Origin: JACDAN01 sp963801855
GTDB taxonomy: Bacteria > Actinomycetota > Thermoleophilia > Gaiellales > Gaiellaceae
Direction: 5' to 3'
Assembly (NCBI GenBank): GCA_963801855.1
Contig: CAWDGK010000002.1
Coordinates: 248,001-312,000 of the forward strand
Length of the DNA stretch: 64,000 nt
Below the pieces are notes generated by a model. It was not told where the DNA came from, did no database searches, and saw nothing but the letters and a program-made list of their open reading frames with translations. Positions within the stretch are counted from its first letter, which is position 1; every line of letters starts with the position of its first letter. Below, one piece after another: positions 1 through 7,846 of the stretch. The position numbers were made by a program, and so were the translations under genes.

Positions 1-1043
1 CCCAGCTCGATCTCGATGGCCGCGCCTTCCGCGAGCCCGCTGGAGCTACGGACGATGCGGGCGCCGGAGCGAACGATCGCGTACCCCCGCTCGAGTGTCG
101 CCTTCGGCGCCAACGTGCGGAGGCGGCCGTAAGTCGCATCGAGTCGCGCGCGCTTTCGCTCGACGGTGAGGAGCGGGGCGCGGTGGAGCCGGCCGCGGGT
201 CTGCTCGAGCCGCTCACGAAGCTCGTCGGCGTCCGGGACGACCAGGCGGGCCGCCACGCTGGGAGTCGAGGCGCGGACGTCGGCAGCGAGATCCGTGAGC
301 GGCGTGTCCTGCTCGTGGCCCACAGCCGACACGATCGGGACACGGCAGCCGGCCACCGCTCGGACGAGCCGCTCGTCGCTGAACGGCAGGAGGTCTTCGA
401 AGCTGCCGCCGCCGCGCGCCAGCACGATCACGTCGACGTCCTCGATCTCGCAGAGGGTGGCGATGGCCTCGACGATTGCGGGCGCCGCCTTCGGGCCCTG
501 GACGTAGGTCTCGGCGACCAAAACTCGCGCCGGGGGGAACCGTGTCGTGATCGCGGTGAGGACATCGCGCTTGGCGGCCGCGTCGTTGCCGGTGATCAGC
601 CCGATCCTGCGTGGGAAACGTGGGAGGGGGCGCGCTCGCTCGAAGAGCCCTTCTGCCGCAAGCTTCCGCTTCAGGCGCTCAAGCGCGGCGAGGTGGTCGC
701 CGAGGCCGAACCGCTCGACCGTGAAGGCCCGAAAGCGAAAGTCTGCTCGCGCCTCGAAGAGCTCCGGCCGCCCGTAGACGTGCACCCGCTCACCGTCGGC
801 GAGGTCGAGCCGGAGCGCGTCGAACTGGCTCCGCGGCATCGAGACGGCGAGGCATGACCCGTTGCTCGGATCCTTGAGCGTGAGGAACACGCTGGCCCAG
901 CGCTGCTGCCGCCGGAGCTCCGTGACCTCTCCCTCGACCCAGACCGTGGGCAGTCGGGAGAGCCAGTCCGCGATCCCACGGTTGAACGCCGCGACGCTGT
1001 AGACCTTGCGGTCGCCGTACTCGACAGCCTCAGCCTTGGCCAC
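1..1043 (-). CDS. xseA: Exodeoxyribonuclease VII large subunit (C-terminus outside window)
   Basis: XseA is the catalytic subunit of exonuclease VII, which degrades single-stranded DNA to oligonucleotides in the cytoplasm. Reading the minus strand from a GTG at 1043 gives an uninterrupted frame. The N-terminus has the usual OB-fold entry (YSVAAFNRGIADWL, then WVEGEVTEL) and a segment with FLTLKDP. The conserved motifs LITGNDAAAKRDV and ARGGGSFEDLLPFSDE follow. About 347 residues lie in the window; the family is usually about 400, so only the C-terminal part is missing. The GTG is preceded by a weak GACGAG and lies 57 bases after the stop of the 64-aa gene. xseB, normally downstream, would lie beyond the window edge. 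Confidence 0.93.
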   Translation of the reverse strand, partial: MAKAEAVEYGDRKVYSVAAFNRGIADWLSRLPTVWVEGEVTELRRQQRWASVFLTLKDPSNGSCLAVSMPRSQFDALRLDLADGERVHVYGRPELFEARADFRFRAFTVERFGLGDHLAALERLKRKLAAEGLFERARPLPRFPRRIGLITGNDAAAKRDVLTAITTRFPPARVLVAETYVQGPKAAPAIVEAIATLCEIEDVDVIVLARGGGSFEDLLPFSDERLVRAVAGCRVPIVSAVGHEQDTPLTDLAADVRASTPSVAARLVVPDADELRERLEQTRGRLHRAPLLTVERKRARLDATYGRLRTLAPKATLERGYAIVRSGARIVRSSSGLAEGAAIEIEL

Positions 1044-1100
1044 CTCGTCACTCTGCCAGCGGCCGGGGCAGAGGCCCGTGGCATTGAGGCGGAACGGCCG

Positions 1101-1295
1101 CTAGAGCAGGATCTCGGCGGCGACGGTAGCGTCGCAGCCGCTGCGGAGGAGCTCGATCGCACGGTGTAGATCGGCCTCGCTGTGCGCCAGCCGCTCGGCG
1201 AGATGCACGGGGTAGCCGGCCTCGATCAGCTGGTGAAGACGCCAGCTGGCGACGCGGTCGCGGTCGCTCTGCTCGTACTCAACGATCTCGGTCAT
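1101..1295 (-). CDS. Small conserved hypothetical protein, 64 aa
   Basis: A short, acidic, probably all-helical protein with no signal peptide or membrane segment. It has a regular pattern (AGYPVHLAERLAH, then DLHRAIELLRSGC) ending in AAEILL. I recognise the pattern as a small conserved actinobacterial hypothetical but know no function. It sits between the coiled-coil gene and xseA on the same strand. It is not XseB: that family is a helical hairpin of about 75-80 residues with a different N-terminal motif (E-x-A-L-x-x-L-E-x-I-V). The ATG at 1295 is the only good start. Confidence 0.6.
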   Translation of the reverse strand: MTEIVEYEQSDRDRVASWRLHQLIEAGYPVHLAERLAHSEADLHRAIELLRSGCDATVAAEILL

Positions 1296-1366
1296 GTCTA
1301 CGCCTTCGATCGGGCCTGATTCGTCCTTCTCTAGACGAACCCTCCCCCGGTTAGTTGGCGTGAACC

Positions 1367-2473
1367 TCAGTTGCGAGTGGGTGCGCTCTGCTCCGTGCGC
1401 CTGCCGAGCTCCTGGAGCCGCCGATCGAGAACCACTCGCTCGGCCTCCGCGTCGGCGGCGAGCGTGCGCAGCCGTTCGCGCACCTCCTGCTCCATCTGGC
1501 TCAGTCGCTGCTGGAGGGAGGCGATGAACTCGTCCCGCTGTCGTTCAAGCCCTGCCGTCACCTGGAGGAGCCGTTTCTCCACTCGCTGCGTGCCGGCATC
1601 GGCCACCTGGGCAAGGCGTTCGGCCAGAACGGATTCCGCCTCGCGAGCGAACATGTGCACGGCGCGGTCGAGCTCGCGGGCGAGACGGCGCGCGGCATCC
1701 TCGCGCGCAGACTTGACGGCGGAGTCGAACTGAAGTGCCGCTGCTTCGGCGAACCGACCCCCGGCCTGAGTCGTCGCCCGCTCGAGCGCCTCCACCTGAC
1801 GGCGCTCGATGTCGGAGAAGCGAGCGGCGATCCGCTTGACGACGTCCGTTTCCTCGCGGTCGACGCGCTCGGCGAGCTGGCGCTCACGCGCCTTCAACCG
1901 CTGGCTCATCTCCTCGAGCGCGCGGCGGCGCTCGGCGGAGTGCGCGTCGAGCTCGGAGCGCAGCTCTGCCGCCGCGCCTTCTGCGGCGCGCTGGAGCTCG
2001 TCGCGAAGCTTCTGCACCGCAGCGACCTGATGCTCACCCGCCTCGTCGATCTTCTCGCGATCGGCCTGCAGCCGCTCTTCCGCCTGGCGCACCAGCGTCT
2101 TCTGGCGCTCCGCCAGCTTGGCGAGCTCGGCAGTGAGGGACTGCTTGGTGCGGTCGAGGTCGGTGCTCCAGCCGGCGAGGCGCTGCTCGACCCGCTCCTG
2201 CGCCGCGGCCATCTTCGTGCCGAGCTCGGCTCCGGCTTGCCGCTCCCGCTCGACGACGTCGCGGCGCCGTTCCTCGGCGATCGTGCGCACCTCTTCCTGG
2301 AGACGCGAAAGCGTGTCTGCTCGCTCTCGGGCTACGAGCCGCTGGATCTCGGCGGCGCTCGCCGCAGTCTCCTCGCGGATCACCCGTTTCAGCTCGTCTC
2401 GAGCGTGGTCGAGCTCCGCCTCGACGTCGGCGATTCGCTCGGCTCGTTTTCGTCGGCGGGAGAACAGGCCCAT
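1367..2473 (-). CDS. Long coiled-coil protein, 368 aa, unknown function
   Basis: After a basic N-terminus (MGLFSRRRKRAERI) almost the whole protein is a heptad-rich, highly charged helix with many Glu, Arg, Lys, Gln and Ala and no glycine-rich breaks, from about residue 10 to the end. There is no clear membrane segment or signal peptide, so it is probably a cytoplasmic rod or a membrane-surface protein held by the basic N-terminus. The ATG at 2473 follows GGTGAGG. An upstream ATG at 2485 would add MVRP and overlap the preceding stop. The gene follows the menG-membrane protein pair with almost no gap, so it is probably cotranscribed. I cannot assign a family; low-complexity coiled coils match many unrelated proteins. 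Confidence 0.75.
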   Translation of the reverse strand: MGLFSRRRKRAERIADVEAELDHARDELKRVIREETAASAAEIQRLVARERADTLSRLQEEVRTIAEERRRDVVERERQAGAELGTKMAAAQERVEQRLAGWSTDLDRTKQSLTAELAKLAERQKTLVRQAEERLQADREKIDEAGEHQVAAVQKLRDELQRAAEGAAAELRSELDAHSAERRRALEEMSQRLKARERQLAERVDREETDVVKRIAARFSDIERRQVEALERATTQAGGRFAEAAALQFDSAVKSAREDAARRLARELDRAVHMFAREAESVLAERLAQVADAGTQRVEKRLLQVTAGLERQRDEFIASLQQRLSQMEQEVRERLRTLAADAEAERVVLDRRLQELGRRTEQSAPTRN

Positions 2474-2478
2474 CGGCC

Positions 2479-3153
2479 TCACCATCGTAGGGCGAGCAGG
2501 GCCGCAGCGAGGAAGACGATACCCACCGTCATGGCGCGAAGCGCAGCCTCGGGCACGGCTAGCGAGCTCTCCGGAGCATCGATGCGCCCGCGTCGCACTC
2601 CGCGGACCTGCGTCGAGAGCGTCCGCTGCGCGAGGCTCAGGGCGACGGCGAAGACGGCGGCGAGAAGGGCCTCGAGTCGAAGGCGCTCCGCGACGACGAA
2701 GTAGGCCGTGAGCAGAGGAAAGGCGCCCCAGGCGAGACCGAACCAGAGATCGCTGTGGAACGCGCCCTCGAAGAGCTCGAGGTTGTACGCGAAAACGAGG
2801 AATGCGCCTGCGACGACGAAGACGAGCAGCCAGGGCGTCCAGGCGAGAGCGGCGACCACGCCGATCGCGACGGCGCCGGCGATCGACGCGAGCGCAAGCC
2901 CCCAGAGGACTGCCGTCGGGATCTCGGTTCGGAGCGGACGGCCCCGCAGCTCGTCGAGCGCGTGGGCACCGATGCCGAGCGCGAGGAAGAACGCCGCGAG
3001 CGAAGCGGCCAGCCTGTCCGTGTGCAGCTCGGGCGCGAGCGCCGCGCCGATTGCGACGTAGGCCAGGTGCCAGGCCGTGTACGGGACGTGGAGGAGCGTG
3101 ACGTAGTCGCGCCAGCCCCCGGGCTCGAGGGCGTAGAAGGCGGGCCGGGTCAA
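2479..3153 (-). CDS. Integral membrane protein downstream of menG, 224 aa
   Basis: This polytopic membrane protein has about seven hydrophobic segments (for example residues 30-60, 85-105, 110-130, 140-165 and 205-222). A conserved-looking soluble motif, AHALDELRGRPL, follows the first segments. The TTG start at 3153 overlaps the TGA of menG (TTGA), indicating translational coupling. Position and membrane location suggest a link to menaquinone or prenyl-lipid metabolism, but it lacks the aspartate-rich motifs of UbiA prenyltransferases, so it should not be called MenA. The function is unknown. It is followed within 6 bases by the coiled-coil gene. Confidence 0.75.
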   Translation of the reverse strand: MTRPAFYALEPGGWRDYVTLLHVPYTAWHLAYVAIGAALAPELHTDRLAASLAAFFLALGIGAHALDELRGRPLRTEIPTAVLWGLALASIAGAVAIGVVAALAWTPWLLVFVVAGAFLVFAYNLELFEGAFHSDLWFGLAWGAFPLLTAYFVVAERLRLEALLAAVFAVALSLAQRTLSTQVRGVRRGRIDAPESSLAVPEAALRAMTVGIVFLAAALLALRW

Positions 3154-3860
3154 GCCTTTCGCCCCCAGACGACCAACCCTCCGCCGAGGCTGAGTCGGCG
3201 ACTCTGGACGTCTTCGATTCCCGCGGAGCGCCAGAGGGCCGGGACGTCGTGGGCGCGGTGGAAGCTGCGGATACTCGGGCCGAGGAACGAGCCCACTCGC
3301 CTCCAGCCGGGCGCAATCAGTGCGCCGGCTCCCGGGAGCCCGATCCGAACCCAGAGCTCCCAGGCGGGCCGGGCGAGGCCTCGAGGGAGGCCGAACTCGA
3401 CCATCGCGATCGTTCCACCGGGACGGACGACACGGGCAAGCTCGCGCATCGTCGCACTCGGGTCGTCCACGTAACGAAGGAGATACGTGAAGGTGAGGGC
3501 GTCGAAGGACTCGTCGTCGAATGGAAGTCGTTCCGCGGTTCCCTCCACGAGCTCGATCCGCTCCGAGAGCCCGGCGGCCGCCACGCGCCTCCGTCCCTCC
3601 GCGAGCATGTGCCTGCTCTGGTCGAGGCCGACGACCTTCGAGCCCGTCCGCTGCGCGACCTCGATTGCGACCGCCGCCGTTCCGGTCGCCACGTCGAGGA
3701 CGGTGTCCCCGGCGCCCGTCTCGATCCTCGAGACGAGGAAGCGGCGCCAGCGTGGGTCTTGCCCGAACGAGAGGAGGTTGGCGAAGCGGTCGTACGTGGG
3801 GCCGAGCGGCGCGAAGAGCTCGACGGCCTGCTGTTTCCTCACGTCTGGTTTTTCCACCAC
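3150..3860 (-). CDS. menG: Demethylmenaquinone methyltransferase (UbiE/MenG family)
   Basis: Class I SAM-dependent methyltransferase of 236 aa, the usual family length. It methylates demethylmenaquinone in the last step of menaquinone synthesis, at the membrane surface. Visible hallmarks are the N-terminal FAPLGPTYDRFANLLSFGQD, the SAM-binding VLDVATGTAAVAIEVA, the post-II segment LPFDDESFDALTFTYLLRYV, and PGGTIAMVEFGLP. The GTG start at 3860 faces the plus-strand gene starting at 3879, leaving 18 bases between divergent starts. The last codons overlap the following membrane protein gene. A ubiquinone-type role is unlikely in an actinobacterium. Confidence 0.88.
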   Translation of the reverse strand: MVEKPDVRKQQAVELFAPLGPTYDRFANLLSFGQDPRWRRFLVSRIETGAGDTVLDVATGTAAVAIEVAQRTGSKVVGLDQSRHMLAEGRRRVAAAGLSERIELVEGTAERLPFDDESFDALTFTYLLRYVDDPSATMRELARVVRPGGTIAMVEFGLPRGLARPAWELWVRIGLPGAGALIAPGWRRVGSFLGPSIRSFHRAHDVPALWRSAGIEDVQSRRLSLGGGLVVWGRKA

Positions 3861-3865
3861 GGGGC

Positions 3866-3871
3866 TATCTT
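3866..3871 (+). promoter_or_regulatory. -10 hexamer TATCTT, leaderless-type
   Basis: TATCTT ends 7 bases before the GTG at 3879, with no Shine-Dalgarno sequence between. Spacing fits transcription starting at or next to the start codon. Confidence 0.5.
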
Positions 3872-3878
3872 CTCCGCC

Positions 3879-4430
3879 GTGGCGCTCCAGGCGGATCTGG
3901 ACCGGGTAGCCGAGGTGGCTGCGTCTTTCGCGGATGACGGCGAGGAGCTCGCCGGAATCCTCGCCGCAGAGCCGACCGGAGACACCCGCATCTACCTCTG
4001 CGCCTTCCGTTCAGGCGAAGCGGTCACCTGGCTCGCGCTCGACGATTCGGGCGCGACGGTGGCGAGCCGGGAGCAGCTCCGGGCGGCGGCGTCTCTCGTG
4101 GCGCTTTGCGAGATCGCCGAGGAAAGTGCCGGCGGGGGCGAGCTCGACGAGCTCCTGTCGCAGCTCGTCGCCCTGCGGCTGACCGAGAACCCGGCGGGAA
4201 TCGACGACGCCGAGGAGGCCGTCCTGACCCTTCAACGCACGATCGGCGGTCTCCCTCGTCTCGCGACGCTCACCTACCTCGACGACGTCGGAATAGCGGC
4301 GAAACGCCTCGAGGACGCACTCGGCGGCCAGGGCACGTCGCCTTTCGCGGAGGCGATGAAGGCGTCGGCCGGCGCCGTGCAGTCCTTCGTCGCGGACGTC
4401 GAGGCGAACTACAAGACGCAGCTCGACTGA
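3879..4430 (+). CDS. Hypothetical protein, 183 aa
   Basis: A soluble acidic protein without signal peptide or membrane segments. It is alpha-rich, with one short strand-like section near the N-terminus (RIYLCAFRSGEAVTWLALDD, roughly residues 34-53). I do not recognise the family. The GTG at 3879 is chosen because it follows a TATCTT hexamer at leaderless spacing. The long upstream extension of the frame lies antisense to menG and is not credible. The next gene (98 aa, unknown) starts 20 bases downstream, and the proline dehydrogenase gene follows, so these could be expressed together. Confidence 0.7.
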   Translation: MALQADLDRVAEVAASFADDGEELAGILAAEPTGDTRIYLCAFRSGEAVTWLALDDSGATVASREQLRAAASLVALCEIAEESAGGGELDELLSQLVALRLTENPAGIDDAEEAVLTLQRTIGGLPRLATLTYLDDVGIAAKRLEDALGGQGTSPFAEAMKASAGAVQSFVADVEANYKTQLD

Positions 4431-4437
4431 CGGCCGG

Positions 4438-4443
4438 TACCGT
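4438..4443 (+). promoter_or_regulatory. -10 hexamer TACCGT, leaderless-type
   Basis: TACCGT lies in the 20-base gap after the stop at 4430 and ends 7 bases before the ATG at 4451. Confidence 0.4.
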
Positions 4444-4450
4444 ACGAGGC

Positions 4451-4747
4451 ATGGAAGGCGGAGGATTCGGATTTCCCATCGGGGGCGACCCCGAAGACCT
4501 GATGCGTGGCCTCCGCGAGTTCGCCGAGCGACAGGCGGAGACGGTCGCGGAGGCTCAGCGCGAGCAGTTCGCCACCTTGACGCTCAACACGGCCGTTCAG
4601 TTGACGGCAGCGGCTCTCGGGCAGCTGCAGTCGGAAGGTGGCCCGGACGAGCAGGCGATCGCGCTGCGTGACGCCATGCGCGTCCTCTTCCCCGAGGCGG
4701 TGGCGCTCGTATCGGCCGCCCGCCAAGGGTTCATGCGCGAGTCGTAG
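4451..4747 (+). CDS. Small hypothetical protein, 98 aa
   Basis: A small soluble protein with a glycine-rich N-terminus (MEGGGFGFPIGGDPEDL) followed by a predicted amphipathic helical region to the end. It contains QREQFATLTLNTAVQLTAAAL and an acidic middle. I know no function. The ATG at 4451 follows TACCGT at 7-base spacing. The stop at 4745-4747 overlaps the TAGACT hexamer that could serve the proline dehydrogenase gene. Size and position suggest a small conserved actinobacterial protein rather than a random frame, but no domain is visible. Confidence 0.55.
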   Translation: MEGGGFGFPIGGDPEDLMRGLREFAERQAETVAEAQREQFATLTLNTAVQLTAAALGQLQSEGGPDEQAIALRDAMRVLFPEAVALVSAARQGFMRES

Positions 4748-4759
4748 ACTCTTCGCCCA

Positions 4760-5686
4760 GTGGCGCTGCTGGACCGCGCGATCGTCCGAACACTTCCGGC
4801 CGTACCCAAGCCGATCGTTCGACGGATCTCCGAGCGCTACATCGCCGGGACGCGAGTCGAGGATGCCTGCCGGGTCGTCAAACGGCTGAACGGTGAAGGG
4901 AAGATGGCGACGGTCGACGTCCTCGGCGAGGAGATCACGACGCCCGAGGAAGCGCGTCACATCGGCTACGAGTACGAGAACGTCTTCCGCACGTTCGGGG
5001 AGCAGGATCTCGACGCGAACGTCAGCGTCAAGCTGACCGGACTCGGCCTCAAGCTCGACCACGGCCTCTGTCGCCAGATACTCGAGCGCCTCGTGCGGCA
5101 GGCGGCAGAGCGCGGGAACTTCGTCCGGATCGACATGGAGGACTCGAGCTGCACGGACGAGACCCTGCAGCTCTACCGTGAGCTCCGCGAGGCGGGTCTC
5201 GACAACGTCGGCGTCGTGCTCCAGGCGTACTTGCGCCGAACCCTCGACGACGTCAAGTCGCTTTCGGATCTGACGCCGAACGTCCGGCTCTGCAAGGGCA
5301 TCTACGTGGAGCCGGAGGAGATCGCCTACCAGGAGTTCGACGAGGTGCGGGAGAACTTCGGTCGCGCGCTGGACGCACTGCTCGCGGCCGGTTCGTACGT
5401 CGGGATCGCGACGCACGACGAGTGGCTGATCGAGGAAGGCGGCCGGCTCGTGCGGGAGCACGGGCGCTCGCCGGCCGAGTACGAGTTCCAGATGCTCCTC
5501 GGTGTCCGGCCCGAGCGGGGCACGCGCCTGGTGGGCGAAGGACACCGGTTGCGCATCTACGTCCCGTACGGCGAGCAGTGGTACGAGTACTCGCTCCGGA
5601 GGCTCCAGGAGAACCCCAAGATCGCCGGCTACATCGCAGCCGACACGTTCAGCCGCTTCCTGCCGGGACGCAACGGCCGGAGCTGA
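4760..5686 (+). CDS. Proline dehydrogenase
   Basis: FAD-dependent monofunctional proline dehydrogenase of 308 aa, which oxidises proline to pyrroline-5-carboxylate. The TIM-barrel signature residues are present: NVSVKLTGLGL, VRIDMEDSSCT, VVLQAYLRRT, RLCKGIY (usually RLVKGAY), IATHDE, EFQMLLGVR, and the C-terminal VPYGEQWYEYSLRRLQENP with the substrate-binding double Arg. It lacks the P5C dehydrogenase domain of bifunctional PutA, and no P5C dehydrogenase gene is adjacent. GTG start. A TAGACT hexamer overlaps the preceding stop 9 bases upstream. Confidence 0.93.
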   Translation: MALLDRAIVRTLPAVPKPIVRRISERYIAGTRVEDACRVVKRLNGEGKMATVDVLGEEITTPEEARHIGYEYENVFRTFGEQDLDANVSVKLTGLGLKLDHGLCRQILERLVRQAAERGNFVRIDMEDSSCTDETLQLYRELREAGLDNVGVVLQAYLRRTLDDVKSLSDLTPNVRLCKGIYVEPEEIAYQEFDEVRENFGRALDALLAAGSYVGIATHDEWLIEEGGRLVREHGRSPAEYEFQMLLGVRPERGTRLVGEGHRLRIYVPYGEQWYEYSLRRLQENPKIAGYIAADTFSRFLPGRNGRS

Positions 5687-5757
5687 CGCAGGGCTTAACG
5701 ACTCCGTAAAACGCGGCGAGCTACCGTCGGTGAATCGTGCGACTCTGGAGGAGCCCT

Positions 5758-6213
5758 TTGAAGATGATTCTCGTCGTCCTCGCCGCCCTCGTCGTCCTGC
5801 CGGCTGCCTCGGCGACCAGCGACGGCGCTCTCGGGCCCGAGAGCGCCACCGCTGCGCAGCTGACGCTCAAGGTGAGGAACACGCGGTACGGCCCGATCCT
5901 CTTCGACCAGCGCGACCGCGTCCTCTACGGGTTCACCCGCGACAAGCGCGGAGGCAAGAGCACCTGTTACGGCGCGTGCGCCGCCGCGTGGCCCGTCTAT
6001 TACTCGAAGACCAGGGTCAAGGCGGTCGGCGCGGTCAAGCAGTCGTTGATCGGCACCGTGCGACGGCGGGACGGACGCCTTCAGGTCACCTACAACGGCT
6101 GGCCGCTCTACTTCTACGCGCACGAGGGGCCGCGCGAGGTCAAGTGTCAGAACATCGACGAGTTCGGCGGGATCTGGCTCGTGATGAAGCCCAGCGGCCG
6201 ACTTCTCCGCTAG
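5758..6213 (+). CDS. Secreted PF03640-type repeat protein
   Basis: A secreted protein of about 151 aa with an N-terminal signal peptide (ILVVLAALVVLPAASA). It has two copies of the PF03640 secreted-repeat pattern, roughly GPILFDQRDRVLYGF with a downstream CYGACAAAWP, and QVTYNGWPLYFYAHE. Members are extracytoplasmic and of unknown function. I favour the TTG at 5758 because GGAGGAG at 5747-5753 has ideal spacing to it. An upstream GTG at 5737 has no ribosome-binding site, and the ATG at 5764 is too far from it. Two cysteines in the CxxxC motif are characteristic of the repeat. Confidence 0.8.
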   Translation: MKMILVVLAALVVLPAASATSDGALGPESATAAQLTLKVRNTRYGPILFDQRDRVLYGFTRDKRGGKSTCYGACAAAWPVYYSKTRVKAVGAVKQSLIGTVRRRDGRLQVTYNGWPLYFYAHEGPREVKCQNIDEFGGIWLVMKPSGRLLR

Positions 6214-6225
6214 AGCCGGGTCAGG

Positions 6226-6549
6226 TCAGGGAAGGGGTGGCGGTGGACCGCCGGGGGGCGGGCCGACGTCCTCTTCCTCGACGACCGTTCGGCGCCGGCC
6301 GGCGTACGGATCGGCGACCGGCGGCGCCGCGGCGGCGCCAGGGTCGACGTAGGTGCTGCGCCGCGACGTGAACGCGCCGGGCCCCCACCACGATCGCCAC
6401 ATCATCATGCTGAGCAGGAACGCGACGAAGCCCACGATCATGAGAATCACGCCGACCGCGTCGACGTTGAAGTCCGTGCTCTCGGCGTTCACACCCCAGA
6501 CGAGGATTGCTCCTGCCGCGATGAGAATCAGGCTGACGACGACGCCCAT
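6226..6549 (-). CDS. DUF6458 small membrane protein
   Basis: 107-aa protein with two transmembrane helices (residues 4-22 and 30-48), a WRSWWGPG turn and a proline-rich cytoplasmic tail. The two-helix core, including NVDAVGVILMIVGFVAFLLSMMMW, matches the actinobacterial DUF6458 family, whose function is unknown. GGAGG sits 6 bases upstream of the ATG. It is convergent with the secreted-repeat gene (12 bases between stops) and divergent from the DUF4015 gene. Confidence 0.82.
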   Translation of the reverse strand: MGVVVSLILIAAGAILVWGVNAESTDFNVDAVGVILMIVGFVAFLLSMMMWRSWWGPGAFTSRRSTYVDPGAAAAPPVADPYAGRRRTVVEEEDVGPPPGGPPPPLP

Positions 6550-6667
6550 GGACGACCTCCAGTCGATATCAGCCGGTTGCGCCGGCCCCCGCGCAGGAGG
6601 ATATAGCCGGCCCAGGACGTTCTAAATCCTGTCGCTTCGCCAATAGCGATGTACCGTTGCGAGTCCC

Positions 6668-7846
6668 GTGGACCCGTTTCTCGATCCCAACGACCGTTTT
6701 CGCCAGCGCCGAGCGCAGGCAAGGAGGCGTAAGAGGCTTCAACGGACGATCGGCGCGATCGCCCTCCTGCTCGCCGCCGCAGCAGTCGCCGTCGGCGCGG
6801 GAGTGATGCCGGAGCGGAGCGGAGACTCCCCGAAAGAGGCGACCGCCCCCAAGGCGCCCAAGAAGAAAGCCGCGCCGAAGCGAACCGGCCCGCCCGTCCC
6901 GAAGCCGATCCGCGGCGTCCACGTGACGATGGCGCTGGCGTCGATCCCCGGGAAGATCGAGGAGTACGCGGCGATGCCCGGGCTGAACACGATCCAACTC
7001 GACATCAAGGACGAGAACGGGGAGGTCGCGTTCCACCGCCTGGCGCCGCCGCTCGCACGTCGGGTCGGCTCCGCGATGCGCTACTACGACCCGATCAAGA
7101 CGGTCAAGAAGCTGCACGCGGACGGCCTCTACGTCATCGGCCGCGTCGTTTGCTTCGAGGACCCGATCCTCTCCGAGAAGCGGCCGGACATGGCGATCAG
7201 GACGACCGGCGGAGGGGTCTGGCGGAACCACGCCGGGCTCGGCTGGACGAACCCCTACGACAAGCGGGTCTGGGACTACAACCTGAGGATCGCACAGGCG
7301 GCTGCGAAGGCCGGCTTCGACGAGATCCAGTTCGACTACGTGCGCTTCCCGAGCGACGGAGACATCGACGACGCGGTCTTCCCCGGAAAACGGAACGAGG
7401 CGATGACGGTGACGATTGCCCGCTGGGTGCACTACGCCACGAAACGGCTGAAGCCGCTCGGAGTCCGCGTGTCCGTCGACGTCTTCGGCCTGTCGGCGAC
7501 CCGCGACCTCGGCATCGGGCAGTCCCCTCGCCGCCTCTCGAAGATCGTCGACGCGATCTACCCGATGGTCTATCCGTCTCACTACGGCCCGGGGGAGTAC
7601 GGCCTGGAGAATCCCCCTGCGACGCCCGGAAAGACCGTCGGACGCTCCCTGCGCGATTTCCGTCGCCAGATGAAGCGCGGCAAGGCTGACCTCGTGCCGT
7701 GGCTCGAGGACTTCAGCTTCTCGGGCTCGCCGACCCTCGCCCATGTGCAGGATCAGATTTTCGCCTCGCGTCGCTGGGACGCGCAAGGATTCCTCCTCTG
7801 GAATGCAGCAGGCGTGTACACGGAAGGAGCATTGACGACCCCATGA
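6668..7846 (+). CDS. Membrane-anchored DUF4015 putative glycoside hydrolase
   Basis: 392 aa. A basic N-terminus and one hydrophobic segment (about residues 27-46, an uncleaved anchor or signal) are followed by a Lys/Pro/Ala linker and a TIM-barrel domain. Barrel motifs of the DUF4015 (PF13200) family are visible: PGLNTIQLDIKDENGEV, YVIGRVVCFED, the hallmark FDEIQFDYVRFPSDG, VSVDVFGLSATRD, and IYPMVYPSHYGPGEYGL. The family is related to glycoside hydrolases but its substrate is unknown; a role in extracellular polysaccharide or cell-wall turnover is an inference. The GTG start follows TACCGT by 10 bases. The last codon overlaps the start of the next gene (ATGA). Confidence 0.85.
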   Translation: MDPFLDPNDRFRQRRAQARRRKRLQRTIGAIALLLAAAAVAVGAGVMPERSGDSPKEATAPKAPKKKAAPKRTGPPVPKPIRGVHVTMALASIPGKIEEYAAMPGLNTIQLDIKDENGEVAFHRLAPPLARRVGSAMRYYDPIKTVKKLHADGLYVIGRVVCFEDPILSEKRPDMAIRTTGGGVWRNHAGLGWTNPYDKRVWDYNLRIAQAAAKAGFDEIQFDYVRFPSDGDIDDAVFPGKRNEAMTVTIARWVHYATKRLKPLGVRVSVDVFGLSATRDLGIGQSPRRLSKIVDAIYPMVYPSHYGPGEYGLENPPATPGKTVGRSLRDFRRQMKRGKADLVPWLEDFSFSGSPTLAHVQDQIFASRRWDAQGFLLWNAAGVYTEGALTTP

